A stretch of DNA of 64,000 nucleotides, from NCBI GenBank assembly GCA_015179125.1, contig WHVA01000037.1, forward strand, positions 248,001 to 312,000. The letters run 5' to 3'. The position numbers were made by a program, and so were the translations under genes. A model generated the notes under the pieces. The model made no database searches. It worked only from the letters and a program-made list of their open reading frames with translations, and had not been told where the DNA came from. Within the stretch, counting starts at the first letter, position 1, and every line of letters begins with the position of its first letter. Source of the stretch: Gautieria morchelliformis (taxonomy: Eukaryota > Basidiomycota > Agaricomycetes > Gomphales > Gomphaceae). Positions 11,406-23,220 of this stretch are shown here, one piece after another.

Positions 11406-13191
11406 ATGATCTCTAACTCCTCAATGGACTACAATGAGCAGGTCGCCAAAGCCTTTCCTTCATCCAGCCATGATGAAATGCTGCCGGTCGTTGAACCGTC
11501 TTTGGTACCCTCGAAGGTAAGCAATGTTTATTCCAGGAGGCTAAAGAATCAATGGGACCGACTATCTGACTAATCGTCATAAATAGGTCGTATCGCTGTC
11601 TACTACTAGTCTTGCTGCAGGGGGAACGGGCATCGAATCTAACCCCACGATGCAAAGAGGTGCCGGGGTCAGGTTGCTTTCACTCGGTAAAGTTTTCATG
11701 CTTGTTATATGACACCTTCTTACTCCCTCAGCAGATGGCGGCGGCATCCGTAGGTTGTCCGAACTTATCATTCTACAAGAAATCATGCAAAGAATCCAGC
11801 GCCAGGAAGGCCGACCCACGGTGCCCCTTCCTTGCCAATATTTCGACTTAATTTGCGGTACGAGTACAGGCGGGTAAGTTATTTGCTTAACGATCACCGC
11901 CGCTCTCTAATGCGGTCCATGAAGGCTCATAGCACTTATGCTGGGCCGCCTCCGCCTCCCTGTAGATAAGCGATCCAAGCCTATGCCAATTTCGCCTCAA
12001 AAGTGTTCTCGGAGAAAAAAACATTTTGGCAAGATGGAATGTTCAAGGCTAGCCAATTGGAGAAAGCTATTAAGGTGATCATCCAGGAATCGACTGGAGA
12101 CCCTAACGCACACATGTTCGATCCAAGACCAAGCAGCGAAGTGTGCAAAACGTATGTTCACGTTGCCGCTCATTCTTGACTTGGTACATAGCTGACCGTG
12201 GCCCAGCTTCATCTGCGCTATGCCCGCAAACAATATGAGCACACCCCGCTTCTTTCGCACGTACACTGTGGAAAGGAATGAATCGTTCGACTGCGCTATC
12301 TGGGAGGCCGCTCGTGCTACGTCTGCCGCTCCTACTTTCTTCAAACGTATTTTTATCGGCATACCACCCCTGGATGAAGAATTTGTTGATGCCGGTCTGG
12401 GTTGCAACAACCCTGTCAAGCAAATCCTCAAGGAGGCGGAACACATCTTTCCGCACAAACATATCGCTTGCATCATAAGTATCGGGACAGGTCAGGTCAC
12501 CACAATGGGCCTACCAGTACCCAGTCTGTTCAACAGGGTCATTCCTTTAGATGTAGCTGAGGTATTGAAGAAGATCACAACTGAGTGTGAAGCCACAGCA
12601 GAGGAAATTGAATTCCAGTTCAGATCTATTGCAAATGGTTACTTCCATTTCAATGTTGAACAAGGAATGCAAAATGTGATGCTAGCGGAGTGGGAAAGGC
12701 TGAGAGAGGTGAAGACGCACACATTGCAGTATCTGCAGCAGGGAAAAGTGGACAAGATGCTCACAGTGGCTGTCAAAGCTCTACGAGAGCGGTGGGAAGT
12801 GATACCTGCCACACACCTCAGTGTGTACAACCTGCATTGCCTCACAACTGATGATACATGTTTTATGATAGATAGCATTCGTGTAGGCACTGTCGGCAGG
12901 GAACCTGATAGAAGAGTGTATTTGAAGACTTGCCCTCCACCAACAAGCAGGTTTACTGGAAGAGCTGATATCCTTATGCAACTGGAGGCATACTTCTTCG
13001 CAGACTGCCCGTCCAATAAGGCAGAACAGTGCATCTTTGTCTTGTATGGGCTTGGTGGGGCTGGAAAAACACAGATTGCATTGAGATTCATTGAACAGTT
13101 TTATCAACGGTGGGATAGTTTACCTGGGTCTCCTATCTGTGGACTAACTTGTGTGATGTTTAGTTTGTGCTGGGAAGGACCGGGGGTGTAG
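11406..13191 (+). pseudogene. Patatin-like phospholipase with NB-ARC start (fungal NLR-like), 3'-truncated
   Basis: The start at 11406 has a CACC context. Introns: 11517-11586, 11687-11734 and 11874-11924, plus one near 12152-12207. The patatin domain shows LSLDGGGIR (made across intron 11687-11734), the serine motif GTSTGG (across intron 11874-11924) and FVDAGLGCNNP with the likely catalytic Asp. A linker follows, then FTGR and the P-loop YGLGGAGKTQIAL near 13047-13085. Patatin/NB-ARC proteins are one class of fungal NLR-like receptors, cytosolic proteins thought to sense non-self or damage and hydrolyse lipids. The NB-ARC here ends about 10 residues after the P-loop and the usual TPR or ankyrin repeats are absent. 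A one-base frameshift near 11968 separates LGRLRLPVD from AIQAYANFASKVF. The family call is firm; the gene is very probably not functional. Confidence 0.8.
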
Positions 13192-14638
13192 CGTCTTAGG
13201 GAGCAGCGAGTGGTGTTCAGTACAAGACACGTGGGACTGGGCGACTGGACGTACCATTGCCTAAGGTGGGGTTGTGTCTCCAGAGCCTGTGCTTGTGTCT
13301 GTGTTGGGGTCATGCTGGCGGATGGATGGATGGAGACGTGGTGGAGAAGGCAGCAAACGTGTCATGCAGGCTGGATGGGCTCTTTATATGGAAAGGGAAA
13401 TAGCGTAAACTGCGCTCGTTCCCCTTGCTTGCCTTATCTACACCTGGCACATATACACCCACCCCACCCTCCCCTCCACTGGAAGGCATACTGGAATCAC
13501 TATAATTTCATGGCCTTGGGCGGGAGAGGGCGGTGGGAGATATGAAGCCTGGGAGGGGAGGCTGGTAGCATTGTGTAAGGGGAGGAGGGGTAAAATGCAT
13601 GGTAATGCCATGAAAGATAAGGTTGTCTGTGTCCGTATCTGTGTCGCGCTGCTCATTGTACCTGCCGCGTCGTGCGTCGGTGTGCATGTTTGTCTTTGTT
13701 TGGTGGGGGGAGGCACGCTCTTCACTCAGAATTATCAGAATCCAGTCGATAAATGTTTGAAATTCGATGGGAATGTGTCATGTATCCAGATAATGTCGTT
13801 TTTGTTTTCCTCTGGATCCAACCAGGTTAGCTTGTTACCGGTGTTCCAAGGGAGCTGACGTACTACACTTTTTGCCAATCTGAATTATCAACTGCAAAAA
13901 CATGCCAGACGTCCAATACCGTTTATTCTCGCTAGGTCGCACTGTCGTCATTCTATCATATCATCCTAAGCAAAACTGAAAACATGTTGCAGATCACCTC
14001 AGTAGCTTCCTGGGCTTTCCTCCAGGCACAGCACTACATCACCGTCACAGCCGATATACCGAATGCACAATATCTCGGTTACCATGTCATTGTTCCCCGT
14101 GTCGCTCTTTGATGGTTTCTTTATACGACCTCTTCCCACATCATACAGGACATACCAACAACTGAGATATTTGCAGCATTGACCAGCTGGTATGTCTGCA
14201 GAGACCATCTAACGTCACTATAGAATTACAGAAACATGAAAACTGTGGCGACTGAGCTAGATATCTCATACCATCTCACTTCCTCGTGTTCCCATCCTAG
14301 GTAACCACTGGAGATGTGTGATATTAATGCACATCAGTGAGCTTTGTCGCAGTTGGTTATCATGTGTTGTTATGCTGACACCACACAACAAGTCGACAAT
14401 GAGTGCCAAGTGTTACAGGACAAGTTTTAAATGCATTCTGCCCAGGAAAATCCAGGCTAGTAACCAACTCCTGACAAGAAGCCAAGCCTCAATTGCTACG
14501 ATGCTTTTTTGTTGTATTACTAACTTTAATTATTTTACATGTGAAGTTCTTCTATCGGCCCCATCCATATTGCAAATTGTGGCATGCTTCAGCGATGGCA
14601 TGAATATCTGTTGTCTTGGCAGCACCCATAGACAGAAT
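13192..14638. other. Spacer with no recognisable gene
   Basis: G-rich sequence between 13500 and 13720 and otherwise unremarkable DNA. The rest of the NB-ARC gene is not found in any frame here, so the truncation at about 13110 is a real sequence break, not a missed intron of ordinary size. Confidence 0.5.
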
Positions 14639-14648
14639 CTTATATATA
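14639..14648 (+). promoter_or_regulatory. TATA-like box of the DUF6533 gene
   Basis: CTTATATATA lies about 90 bp upstream of the ATG at 14734, with a CT-rich leader between them. This is a typical layout for a basidiomycete promoter. Confidence 0.4.
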
Positions 14649-14733
14649 GACACCTTCCGCAGTTTCCTACTCCAACCTGACATCGCTACGCAAAACTTAG
14701 TCCCTCCTCTGCATCCCAGTTCTTTCTTATATC

Positions 14734-16417
14734 ATGCCTCAGGCAGATGCCTCGGCTGTTATCCAGGTACTATCAGATAGGTCGGTACATACTACATCGA
14801 GTGCGATGCAAAACAACTTACCTGAACTAGCTTTGCACTCAACTATGCCTCCTTCGCAGGGATTGGTATGTGTACATGTCCCGTCTAATCCACGAGTTCC
14901 ATACCTTGTTACATAGCACTACTCTTCTTCGACACGTTTCTCACACTGCCATCTGAGATCAGCCACGTTTGGTCCAAGACCATTAGGCTCGGCACCATTC
15001 TCTATGTACTTGCTCGTTACATGCCCTTGGCTTCGCTTCTTGTTGAGATATATGATAACTTATCTAAAATTTCCGCTGAGGTGCATTACATCTAGGGATC
15101 TCATGTTTAACGCCCCTGCTGATTTGAATGAGCATCTAGTATGCCTTTCATTTATCATGCAAAAGCAACCTAGAGTCTCAGATATTTGGAGGAATTGTAA
15201 TACTATCAATCACCTCAGTCATGCTTGCAGTGTTCTTTCTCTCATTGGAGTACAGGGTGAGGGATTATACCCATGTATTACTCAAGTAGAAAGATTGACG
15301 CAATTTACTTGTCTAGGCCTACTGCTAGCTCACACCTATGCTATTTCCCTTCAGAATCAACGAGTTTTGGGTGTTCTTGGGCTGCTTATTCTTGGTGCTA
15401 TTATCACCGTAATGGTATGTCTCTGTGTAGACTTCATATAAATAACATAAATTGATTTCACTGGATATAGTACGCATCTGTGTGGAACAACTGCAATATC
15501 ACTAGTTCTCAACTCAATAGATTCACTTTGTCAGTACTGAATAGGGCTTTCTGCCTAGATTTATACTAACAAATTCTTCAGGGGTAAGATCTAGGGGTCT
15601 GTATTTGCCTGATTTGGATCTGAATACCTTTGACAGTGGACACTATCAATAATGTTACTGTAATCCTTTTTGACACTGGAGTTGTGATAGTAACCATTCT
15701 GAGCTCAATTCAAACCCTGAGGCTTTGGCGGAAAGGTGAGATTTGGGATAGGAAATCTCTCATTAGTCTAGTGATTTACCAGGGTGAGCATACAACATAT
15801 TGCATATATATATGGCCATATCACTAATTTCAGATAAGGCTTTGTCAGATATGGGGATGGAATATTATTCCTATAATATTTCATATGTCTGATTCATATT
15901 CAGATGCGTGCTTACCATTACTGTAGCTAATGCTATCATATCTAAGGTATTGTTACCTATAAACGTGTTAAGCCTTGAGAGCTTACTCTGTCTCCTTTTA
16001 CATTTCAGGTATTGAGGGTACATAAACATCGATCTTGATAATAAAAATGGCTAATTTCAGTCCCTTTGTTGTATAAAGCCAAGCCTGGGTGGAATCTTAA
16101 CCCCTCTTCAGCACAGGTATATTTTCATTGAGAAACGCTTGTGATTGTACTAACAATGCACATACAGCTTGTCAGCAACTATCATCTGCCATTTTCACCT
16201 AGCTATCAGAGAGAGACACTCTCAACATAACACCCCCTCATCATCCACTCTTCTATTCTCTACCATCCAAGCCGTGAGACAAAGTGTTCACAATGCTATA
16301 ATGGCTGTATTTGGGAACCCACAGGCTTTTAGTGCTGATAGCTTGCAAAACGATGTGGCTGATCAGGAAAGCCAGCAGTCAGAAGAGGCTGCTAGGTCAG
16401 CTGGGATAGAGTTATAG
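14734..16417 (+). CDS. DUF6533 domain multi-pass membrane protein (possibly degraded)
   Basis: Many short exons. The DUF6533 signature reads ALLFFDTFLTLPSEISHVW, then IRLGTILYVLARYMPLASLL. Next come a YAFHLSCKSNLESQ segment and a helix GIVILSITSVMLAVFFLSLE (15170-15255). HTYAISLQNQRVLGVLGLL (15330-15400) matches the family's RTYAI..N block, and VTVILFDTGVVIVTILSS (15655-15710) forms another membrane helix. The last exon (from about 16190) has the FHLAIRER block and an acidic, Gln/Ser-rich tail ending at 16417. DUF6533 proteins are fungal multi-pass membrane proteins of unknown function. The join between the helix near 15255 and the HTYAI exon does not keep frame with the obvious splice sites, so either an intron is misread or there is a frameshift. 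Confidence 0.6.
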
Positions 16418-18188
16418 GAGTTCCTTTGGGCAACTGGATATTCTGGAGATGTAGAACTGGCGATGCCTGATGTATCCAGTGAGTGGTTTGGGTCTCCATT
16501 GGGCACTGATTAATTGCTTAGTAGGATCTGGAAGAATGGGTGAGGACCAAGGATAGTATGCAAGCTAATGTATCATAGCTGCAATTCCAATTCAAACCTC
16601 ACAGCAATCAAGATGCAGCAGCCTACATTAACCATCCCATTCTCATCTTTGCAGATTGTTGGTAATTTGTTGTTACTTTGCTTCATGAATGTACTGCTCA
16701 TCCCTGGATGCTGGGAGTCAGTCCACTGTATGCCAATTAGAGAATTGGATGTTGAGGCATATCATATGGCGGCACTTGGCTGTGTGCATGGAAAGGAACT
16801 GTGTGGGGTGCCTGTGCATGTGTGTACTTAGGACCCTCCCCTGGGCCGCAACAAGAAGAAACCATCCGAAACGCTGGAGCTATTGCGTATCTCGCAGGAT
16901 CTGACACTGTACGACCACTCTTTTTGTTACGTTCAGTGCACCATTCACCCCATTGCTCTAGACTTTTGGATTAAGATGTCAAGTAGTGCCTTTAACAAAT
17001 AAACTCTATTGCTTAGTTGTTGATACCGCTATATTCGTCCTTTCTCTGTGTGCTGACTAAGCCCCTCGAGACGCGTCCGGCACTGATGGATGACAGTCAC
17101 GTGACCATGTCGATAGGAAAATGGTGTCTATCTAAGGGATAACCAAGTCAAAAGTGTTTGCTTTTGAGGTAGTATAGAGTAAACAGTAATAGTGAACCCT
17201 CAACGAGGAATTGGAGTAAACTGTCGAGATTTAAATCCTGTAGCTATCAAACAAGACTACAGTGGTTCCAGGGGGTAAAACAATTGATTCTGGATGATTT
17301 CATTCATACATTTGTAGTAGCTATTTATACTATATTAGTGGTAACTACTGGTGTTCGAGACAGTGAGCAGATGGGTCGAAAAACTACTTGTGACTAAAGG
17401 GGTGACTAATTATAGTCATAAAATCATGGGGTGATGGAGATAGTATCAAGGTTATTTAAACTTTGGAATAGAGATCTGTGCCTAGCATACAAAGCCCCTG
17501 TCCACATGGTGTTAGGATAATAATCAGCTGGTCATGTCATGGAGTTCAATAGAAAATAGAAATCAAATCTACCCTGCCTAGCATAACTGCTAGGCTTGGT
17601 GATGGGGCCACTGTCTCTGTGCCTTTTCTGTGGGGCAGCTAATTGAGTACATGTATTGTGGATGACATTCTCAAGTCACTCCACAATACCTGGTGCTCCT
17701 GCGCAGTCTACATCTCTCTGCGGCATTTGGTGCCCGCACCTTCTTGGTGCCTGTGGCCTGGCGCCTGTCGACGTCATGGCCGATGCCATCACTTGATAGG
17801 CGCGCTGTCTCTGATCGGCCGCATGTGGTTGACGCCTGTATCCCTGTATCTTATCTAATCTGTAGATAAGATAGCCATTCATGATGTCGTGTGTCTGTCG
17901 TCTATGCCAACGTCCGTCATAAGTGTCGTTTCTGTCTCTTTTGATCTTTTTCTTTGTTTTCTTTTATTAGTTTCTTTTGTACATAGATAACTCGAAGTGA
18001 AATAGTTGCGTCTATCATAACATAGACCACCATTGCTTTATCCTGATGTGCAACGCCAGGTGCAGCGTGAGCTCGACTATCGGTGCCGATCGGCTCCCTA
18101 CCTTTGAGGATCGCGACAGCCTTCCGTATATGAATGCTGTTTGCAAGGAAATACAAAGGTGCCCTAAGCTGAGTCGTCCAAAGCCTTC
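16418..18188. other. AT-rich spacer, no gene recognised
   Basis: Scattered short open frames without motifs. It holds a 10-bp inverted repeat near 17860 (ATCTTATCTA and its complement) and a CACGTG box at 17099. A GC-richer island at 17680-17830 looks like old coding sequence but could not be assigned. Confidence 0.4.
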
Positions 18189-18696
18189 TTGCAAGCATTG
18201 AACGGAACAACAGGCATTGTGGCGACATGTCTCCAGACGACAGGGGCTTTTGTTTTGAACCCTGCCCCTGGCATCCACTACGCTGCTCCACTCGTCACCC
18301 ACACCACTGGATCTGCCGCCTCGATCGATCCTGGGTCCGCTGCAGTTGTTTGCGCAGCTGTACCCGGAGTCCATATCTATACGGCTATATGTCGATGCCA
18401 TGGATCCCAAGGCGTCTCGTGTAGATCTGCCCAGACTTGCGCTGGGGCGCATTGGTCGCAAGGCTCTTGAGCAGGCAGTCGCGCCTCGATCTGCAGGGAC
18501 AGACTGGTGGTGGACGAAGCTGTGGGGGCCCACTCGTCGAGCAGACGTTGCAAGAAGAAAGATTCTGTTCCTTGTATGTGGTCCCGAACCGTACGTGCTG
18601 CCAAGCATAGCGACATCTAGTTGTAGTAATGACATTGGACCTAGCATGATTAGCGCCATCGCAGGGCCTGTGTGCAGGCGGCGCATGGGGCCGTAG
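18189..18696 (+). pseudogene. FAD/NAD(P)-binding (FR-type) oxidoreductase, C-terminal fragment
   Basis: The first part (from 18189) reads GTTGI..CLQTTGAFVLNPAPG. After a one-base shift near 18285 the next frame continues with TLLHSSPTPLDLPP, then ESISIRLYVDA, GRIGRKALEQAV, WWW..LWG and LFLVCGPEPYV, ending with AIAGP. A glycine-rich TGI turn followed by a CGPxP motif is the usual ending of flavoprotein reductases of the ferredoxin-reductase fold, where it binds NAD(P)H. The segment resembles basidiomycete CYC2-type proteins but that is a guess. The FAD-binding N-terminal part is missing, and it is GC-rich compared with its flanks. A fragment, not a gene. Confidence 0.5.
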
Positions 18697-20138
18697 TAGG
18701 AGGTGTACTTGGTGAGATGGGGGCTGAGCCGCATCAGGTTTGTAAACTGTGAGTGGCCGAGAGTGATTAGTTGCTATCGCTGTGGATAGACTTTCCGCGT
18801 ACAAATTTGTAGTCTTATAGATGTGATTGGTGTACCTGTAATATTTTTGGTGGAAAGCAGCTGAGTCTTACGCATCCATGGTCCACAGTCTGCCGGAGGC
18901 TGGCCATATAGTAAGCGCGACGCCTCCTCTCCCTTGCCAGCACCCCTCATCTGCTTGCAGTATAACCTGCAGCAACTCCCCGTCAACAACAGTTTGCAGT
19001 GGGCGATCGGATGCCTTCTACAAGGGGTGCTTGGGTCTCTTCTCTCCAAACAGGCTCCGCTGGAACATAGCCCCGGGTCGTGGCTTCCGTTCACCCACAC
19101 AGCCCCTCTCCTACCAATATATCGAAGTGCTCGGAAAGGTACTGTTGTTCGTCCGCCAAACTAGGCAACACTGATCTCTGTCTCTGTCAAACCATCCAGA
19201 ATCCGCGAAGGCTGCTGGAAAACGACCAGAACGACAGAGAAAGAGAGTTTCGGACGAGATTCTCCCCGACGGATGGAAACTTTACATTCCCCCTGACGGC
19301 AGTCCTTACATCAGCAAAACCGCCTAGATCTGTTTTTTAATTGTAAGCCATTTTGACTTCCCACAAACCAGGCCGTATATGGCCGGTCACTGCAACTAGT
19401 GGCCACATAACGACCATCCCGGCTTCACAATGGTCACCCGATAACAGGCTGTTATCGGGTGGCAAGGTTAGTGACAGACTGATATATGCTGGCAAGTGAT
19501 GCAACAGACTTATATACTCTTGCACATCCACATACAGACCTGCTACCGTGCTGATATTCCCTTGTAGGGAAACTGTCAGCATGTGGACTCCCGACCAGTG
19601 GTAGACTATGTTCCTAAGGCGGTCACCGATGTACTAGACTTTAGTACTACCATCATAGCATTTAATATGTCAGGTCTATGATTACTGTAACATTATCCTA
19701 TCGTTGCTTGTATCATGCCGACACATAGCCGTCATTACTACTGTCTGAGTGCTGCATATCTTTCCGAAGTCCTTTCAAACTCCGATATTCGAACCACTCG
19801 AAGGCATTAAATTAAAAAAATTGAAAAGAATTTAAAAAGGGCACGTGACCTCTGAACTATGTACGGAACCAAACAAACAACACTTTGCACCACCACAACC
19901 TCTCCTTCGTTGAGATCCAAGTCTTCAATGCTTCTCATCTTTGTGCTGCTGTTAATGTATTGTTCTAGCTCTCCTGTTCTTTTTTGACCTTCCTCGGACA
20001 TGCATCGTGTTTTGCATCTCTTCGTTTGAGCTTGTCAGAACTTGAGAAGTTTCAGACTTAGAATGGCGTATATTGACAACATTGCTTTTGTGAAAGCCTG
20101 CTGTCATCACTCATGGCAGATAAGGCTTGCTCCACAGC
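18697..20138. other. Spacer with an inverted repeat, no gene recognised
   Basis: Short open frames (for example 18878-19340 +, 20001-19807 -) show no recognisable motif. A perfect inverted repeat lies at 19435-19461. Confidence 0.4.
19435..19461. repeat. Perfect 12-bp inverted repeat, 3-nt loop
   Basis: CACCCGATAACA (19435-19446), GGC, then TGTTATCGGGTG (19450-19461). It could form a hairpin in single strands or mark a transposon remnant. No partner copy was noticed. Confidence 0.85.
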
Positions 20139-20397
20139 AACTCAGTCATCTCCCTGGGTGCCCACTCATGGGCGCAATGGCGAGCCGGCGCGACATCGAA
20201 GCCCGGGCCTTCACGGGAAAGGACTTGTTGCTGGCAACCATAGTGGGCTACGAGGTCAGCCTGCGGTTGGGGAAACGGGGGTTAAATCCTGTCAGTCCTG
20301 TCCTGCGGCTGGCACAGCGGCGCGGTCTTTGGTCCCAGTGCGGCTGCTGTGGTCTGCTGAAAGCTTTTCGGGCTCGACATGGACCAGACAGCGATTA
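20139..20397 (+). pseudogene. MmgE/PrpD family protein, N-terminal part (relic)
   Basis: On the plus strand, GCPLMGAMASRR..FTGKDLLLATIVGYEVSLRLGK matches the MmgE/PrpD block that precedes the active-site region. In another frame it continues with WHSGAVFGPSAAAVVC, a TGA, then KLFGLDMDQTA. It stops there, at the point where the relic at 7684 begins, and the two pieces neatly continue each other. It is GC-rich like its partner piece. The upstream exons are not found. Confidence 0.65.
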
Positions 20398-20403
20398 ATC
20401 AGG

Positions 20404-20921
20404 TCATTGCCCTTGGTAAGTTGTTTCATTAACATCGCAATTTTCATCATTGAACAGAGATAACTCACATCAAAGCCATCCACTATCATTGCCACTGATC
20501 GAAGATTGATCTGCTTCTCTACCTTATCCACAGGGCGTCCTCTCTTCCTACGCCATGTGGTTCTCTGTTTAAAAGGCAAGTAAACTATCTGGTGACAGTA
20601 AATGTAGGCTGATGTGAATACCATCAATACCACAGATTTAGTCCGCTCAATGTCTTTCTTCAGACCACTCAAGGCTTCATTTGTAGCCTCAACCTTCGTC
20701 TCCCTGGCCTTCGGCAGTGTTCCAATTTCAGCTTGGCACTTTTTCATAATGTCCTTGACAATAGGCTCAATTTCAGTATCCTCGTCAGAGCCATCATGCA
20801 AGCTCTTGTAATGGCCACAGTCCTGGCACCTAACAGCTGTATTGGGGCTCTGGCCAGGACGAGCGGCATACTTTGGACAGTCACATCCAATGCTCTCATC
20901 ACCACGTGAAGGGGAAACCAT
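20404..20921 (-). pseudogene. Conserved basidiomycete hypothetical protein, N-terminal half (relic)
   Basis: Begins at 20921 with MVSPSRGDESIGCDCPKYAA, followed by CQDCGH: a CxC..CxxCGH zinc-binding head, then an acidic helix-rich part. After an intron of 50-60 bp (about 20618 to 20570) comes a basic WRRKRGRPVDK segment and RSVAMIVDGFDV. A second intron starts with GTGAGT near 20470. The frame then meets the inversion end at 20404. The expected continuation (WSN..INEWVREIFPQVF) is at 7685-8816 on the opposite strand. Function unknown. Confidence 0.5.
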
Positions 20922-21209
20922 ATATTGAAAAGGTGAAGGTTGAGATGGGTATGGGCAATGTGGAAGGTAGAAGGAAGGTGGAAGGCGGAAACTGGTGTTA
21001 TTTTATGTAGTGGGTGGTGGTGCACTCCTTTGTTTGTGATTGTGCTGAAAATTTCTTACCACTTGTACGGACCCATGCCCTAATGACCCCAATTCCATGA
21101 CCTATCATGGAAATTTCCACTAAAAGTCTGCTAAAAAAATCTGCTAAAACATGATAAACTGAATTAAACTCTTTTCGTCATCATTATTCCAGCTGCAACA
21201 ACAAGAAAT

Positions 21210-23220
21210 TTAAGACATAGAGTGCCTGGCCCCAAAGTTTTGCTCAAGCGAACCAAATCTCATGCGGCAGATGTACGCCACCTTCTTTGATTTCTGTCCA
21301 AAAGTTAACTCGACATGAGTGGGATATATGCCCTCTGGCCACTCATCGCATGTCAGGCCCAGGTGCAATGGAATGAAATCATGTTCCTGAAGCTCTTCAA
21401 GTGTTTGTTTGAATAATCTATGGAATTGTTTGAACTTGAATGCATTATCTGCTTGAGGAACCTTCACAGGATGATGGTTGACATTTTCCTGCAGGTCATG
21501 AGCAATATCTGCCTCGAGTTCACCCAGGTTGTCATCAAAGTCAGTCTGTTCATTGTTTGACTCTGCTGAGCTGAATGCATCCGACTCCTCTGAGCTGGAC
21601 TCATCAGATGGGTGGCCAGCCCCTGTCTGCCTTGATGAGTGCTCAACAGGGTCACCTGACACACTAAGGTATTGAGCAAGTGTGTCAGGGTGCACATCCT
21701 CAAAGTATTCCCGTCTAGATCGGCCATGCATTGTTTCTCCTAGAAACCGCAGGTCCTGCACAAGCCAAGCAATGTAAATAAACACATTTCAATCTATCTT
21801 GACTATGCACTTACCGATCGGCTCTTGCCATGAGTTTTCTTCCCAGCAACAGGGTGGTGATTCCACTCCTCCTGAAATGCTGCACAGTCGTTATTAATCA
21901 AGGAAGTAAAAAGCTCGTGTAAAAGCCACAAGTGCGATGGTCTGGAGACGTCCAGACCATGCATCCATTCAAGTTGGGTGAAAAATCCTCACCATCGGCG
22001 AGCAAACTGTGTTCCAACTTCTACCCATAGTCTTCCAATTCATGTGTTTCTAGTAGAACTAAAGTAGCAATGTTAATTAGGTAGCTGGATACTGGTTGGT
22101 CACATACATTTCCCATATAAATGATGATCGCCCAGTTCCTTGTGTCCTTATCATCCAAACAGCGACTTGTATGTTTTCACCGCCACGATCGCCACGGACT
22201 TTTGAAGGCACACCATACGTATTGATAGCTTTCATGAATAAGTTAACAACAGTCCTTGCATGATTATTTGTACTGGCATGTAATCCAGTTACCTGATTAT
22301 TAGGGTCAGCATGTTAATATTTGAATGTGTATCTGCTCTTACTGTGCGACAATAGCCACCAATAAATCCATGGATTACAAAACCCCACCTTATCAGTTTG
22401 TGATGCCCATCACAATGCCAGATGAAATTTGGGCAAGGTGAGCCATACTCACGCCTCAATATCCTCTCATTGCGGCATAACACTTGACTTAAAGTATTAA
22501 TACGCCTGTAGGATTCCCAAATGCGTGGGCCTGGGACCCATATGCTGTGTCGACACAGGAAACAAGTAATGTAAGACAAGCCAGACTCAGGTCGCCGTGT
22601 CTTGAACATTGTGAGCAATTTATCCAATCCCTGATTTGAAATGGCTGTGAATCATTGGTATATTCCAGCATCCTTAAGCTTCCTTCACAGAGTATTCTGA
22701 TGGACACCCAGTGTTTCAGCCAAGAGCTTCTTGCTGATCAATCGGTTGGGCTTTGTTGCCTCCTTGAGCCATGTTATGTCTATGACCTTACGCGGCCGCC
22801 CTGGTGAGCATGCGTGGATCAACTTGACAGGAGAAATTTTCTCAAGGTTTAACTCCTTGCTAATATATATCAGTGTTAGGCCTCTGGTGTATCACATGTA
22901 GCCACTCACTCTTGCCTTGCACCAGTAGCAGCTCTCTCAAGATCGACTAGCAGCCTCCCAAGTGTCTCAGCTGCACTGCTGACCCATTCCCTTGGGAGTG
23001 CTTCACTTTCCAGAGCCTGAAGAATTGGGATAAGTTCTTTAGATATATGTTGAGCATGGAATTGAAGGCTAAATATACCCCTATCCTCTTGGTGCAGTAC
23101 CCTACGGGCGGACCAGTGTGAATCAGCCAGAATTGTGCAGGCAGATTGCACTTCATAGGACCAATCAATCCCAGTAGGGAGCTCTGGTATATCTAATACT
23201 ACAGCCTCAGAGTCAGCCAT
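21210..23220 (-). pseudogene. Fungal integrase-core (DDE) protein with HTH-like N-terminus, broken
   Basis: Start at 23220 (MADSEAVVLDIPELP) or 23298. The first intron starts with GTGAGT near 22912. Exon 2 has GRPRKVID, a helix-turn-helix-like block (ISKKLLAETLGVHQNTL), then PNFIWHCDGHHKLIRWGFVI with the first catalytic Asp. After an intron come NAYGVPSK-like residues and RGDRGGEN with the second Asp. The next exon has GRLWVEVGTQFARRW, where the family has E in IERLW; here it is Gly, so the DDE triad is incomplete. The last exon ends with an acidic tail and a GLTCDEWPEGIYPTHVEL block. In-frame TGA codons occur at 22687, 22654, 22042 and 21991 (first base, minus strand). These proteins are widespread in Agaricomycetes and probably derive from an integrase-bearing transposon. 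Confidence 0.75.

Larger units (their letters stand above)
7685..20404. other. Inferred 12.7-kb inversion; ends share an inverted 7-bp motif
   Basis: ACCTGAT at 7685-7691 and its reverse complement ATCAGGT at 20398-20404 mark the ends. At the left end, MmgE/PrpD C-terminus (-) meets hypothetical C-terminus (+). At the right end, MmgE/PrpD N-terminus (+) meets hypothetical N-terminus (-). Turning the segment around puts both genes back in the right order and strand. The 7-bp match fits microhomology-mediated joining. Confidence 0.68.

Noticed and set aside
13210-13858. Open frames downstream of the NB-ARC fragment as its continuation
   Set aside because: None contains NB-ARC, TPR or ankyrin motifs; the composition is that of G-rich non-coding DNA.
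18015-18734. 239-codon minus-strand open frame
   Set aside because: It is the shadow of the GC-rich reductase fragment on the plus strand, which has recognisable motifs.
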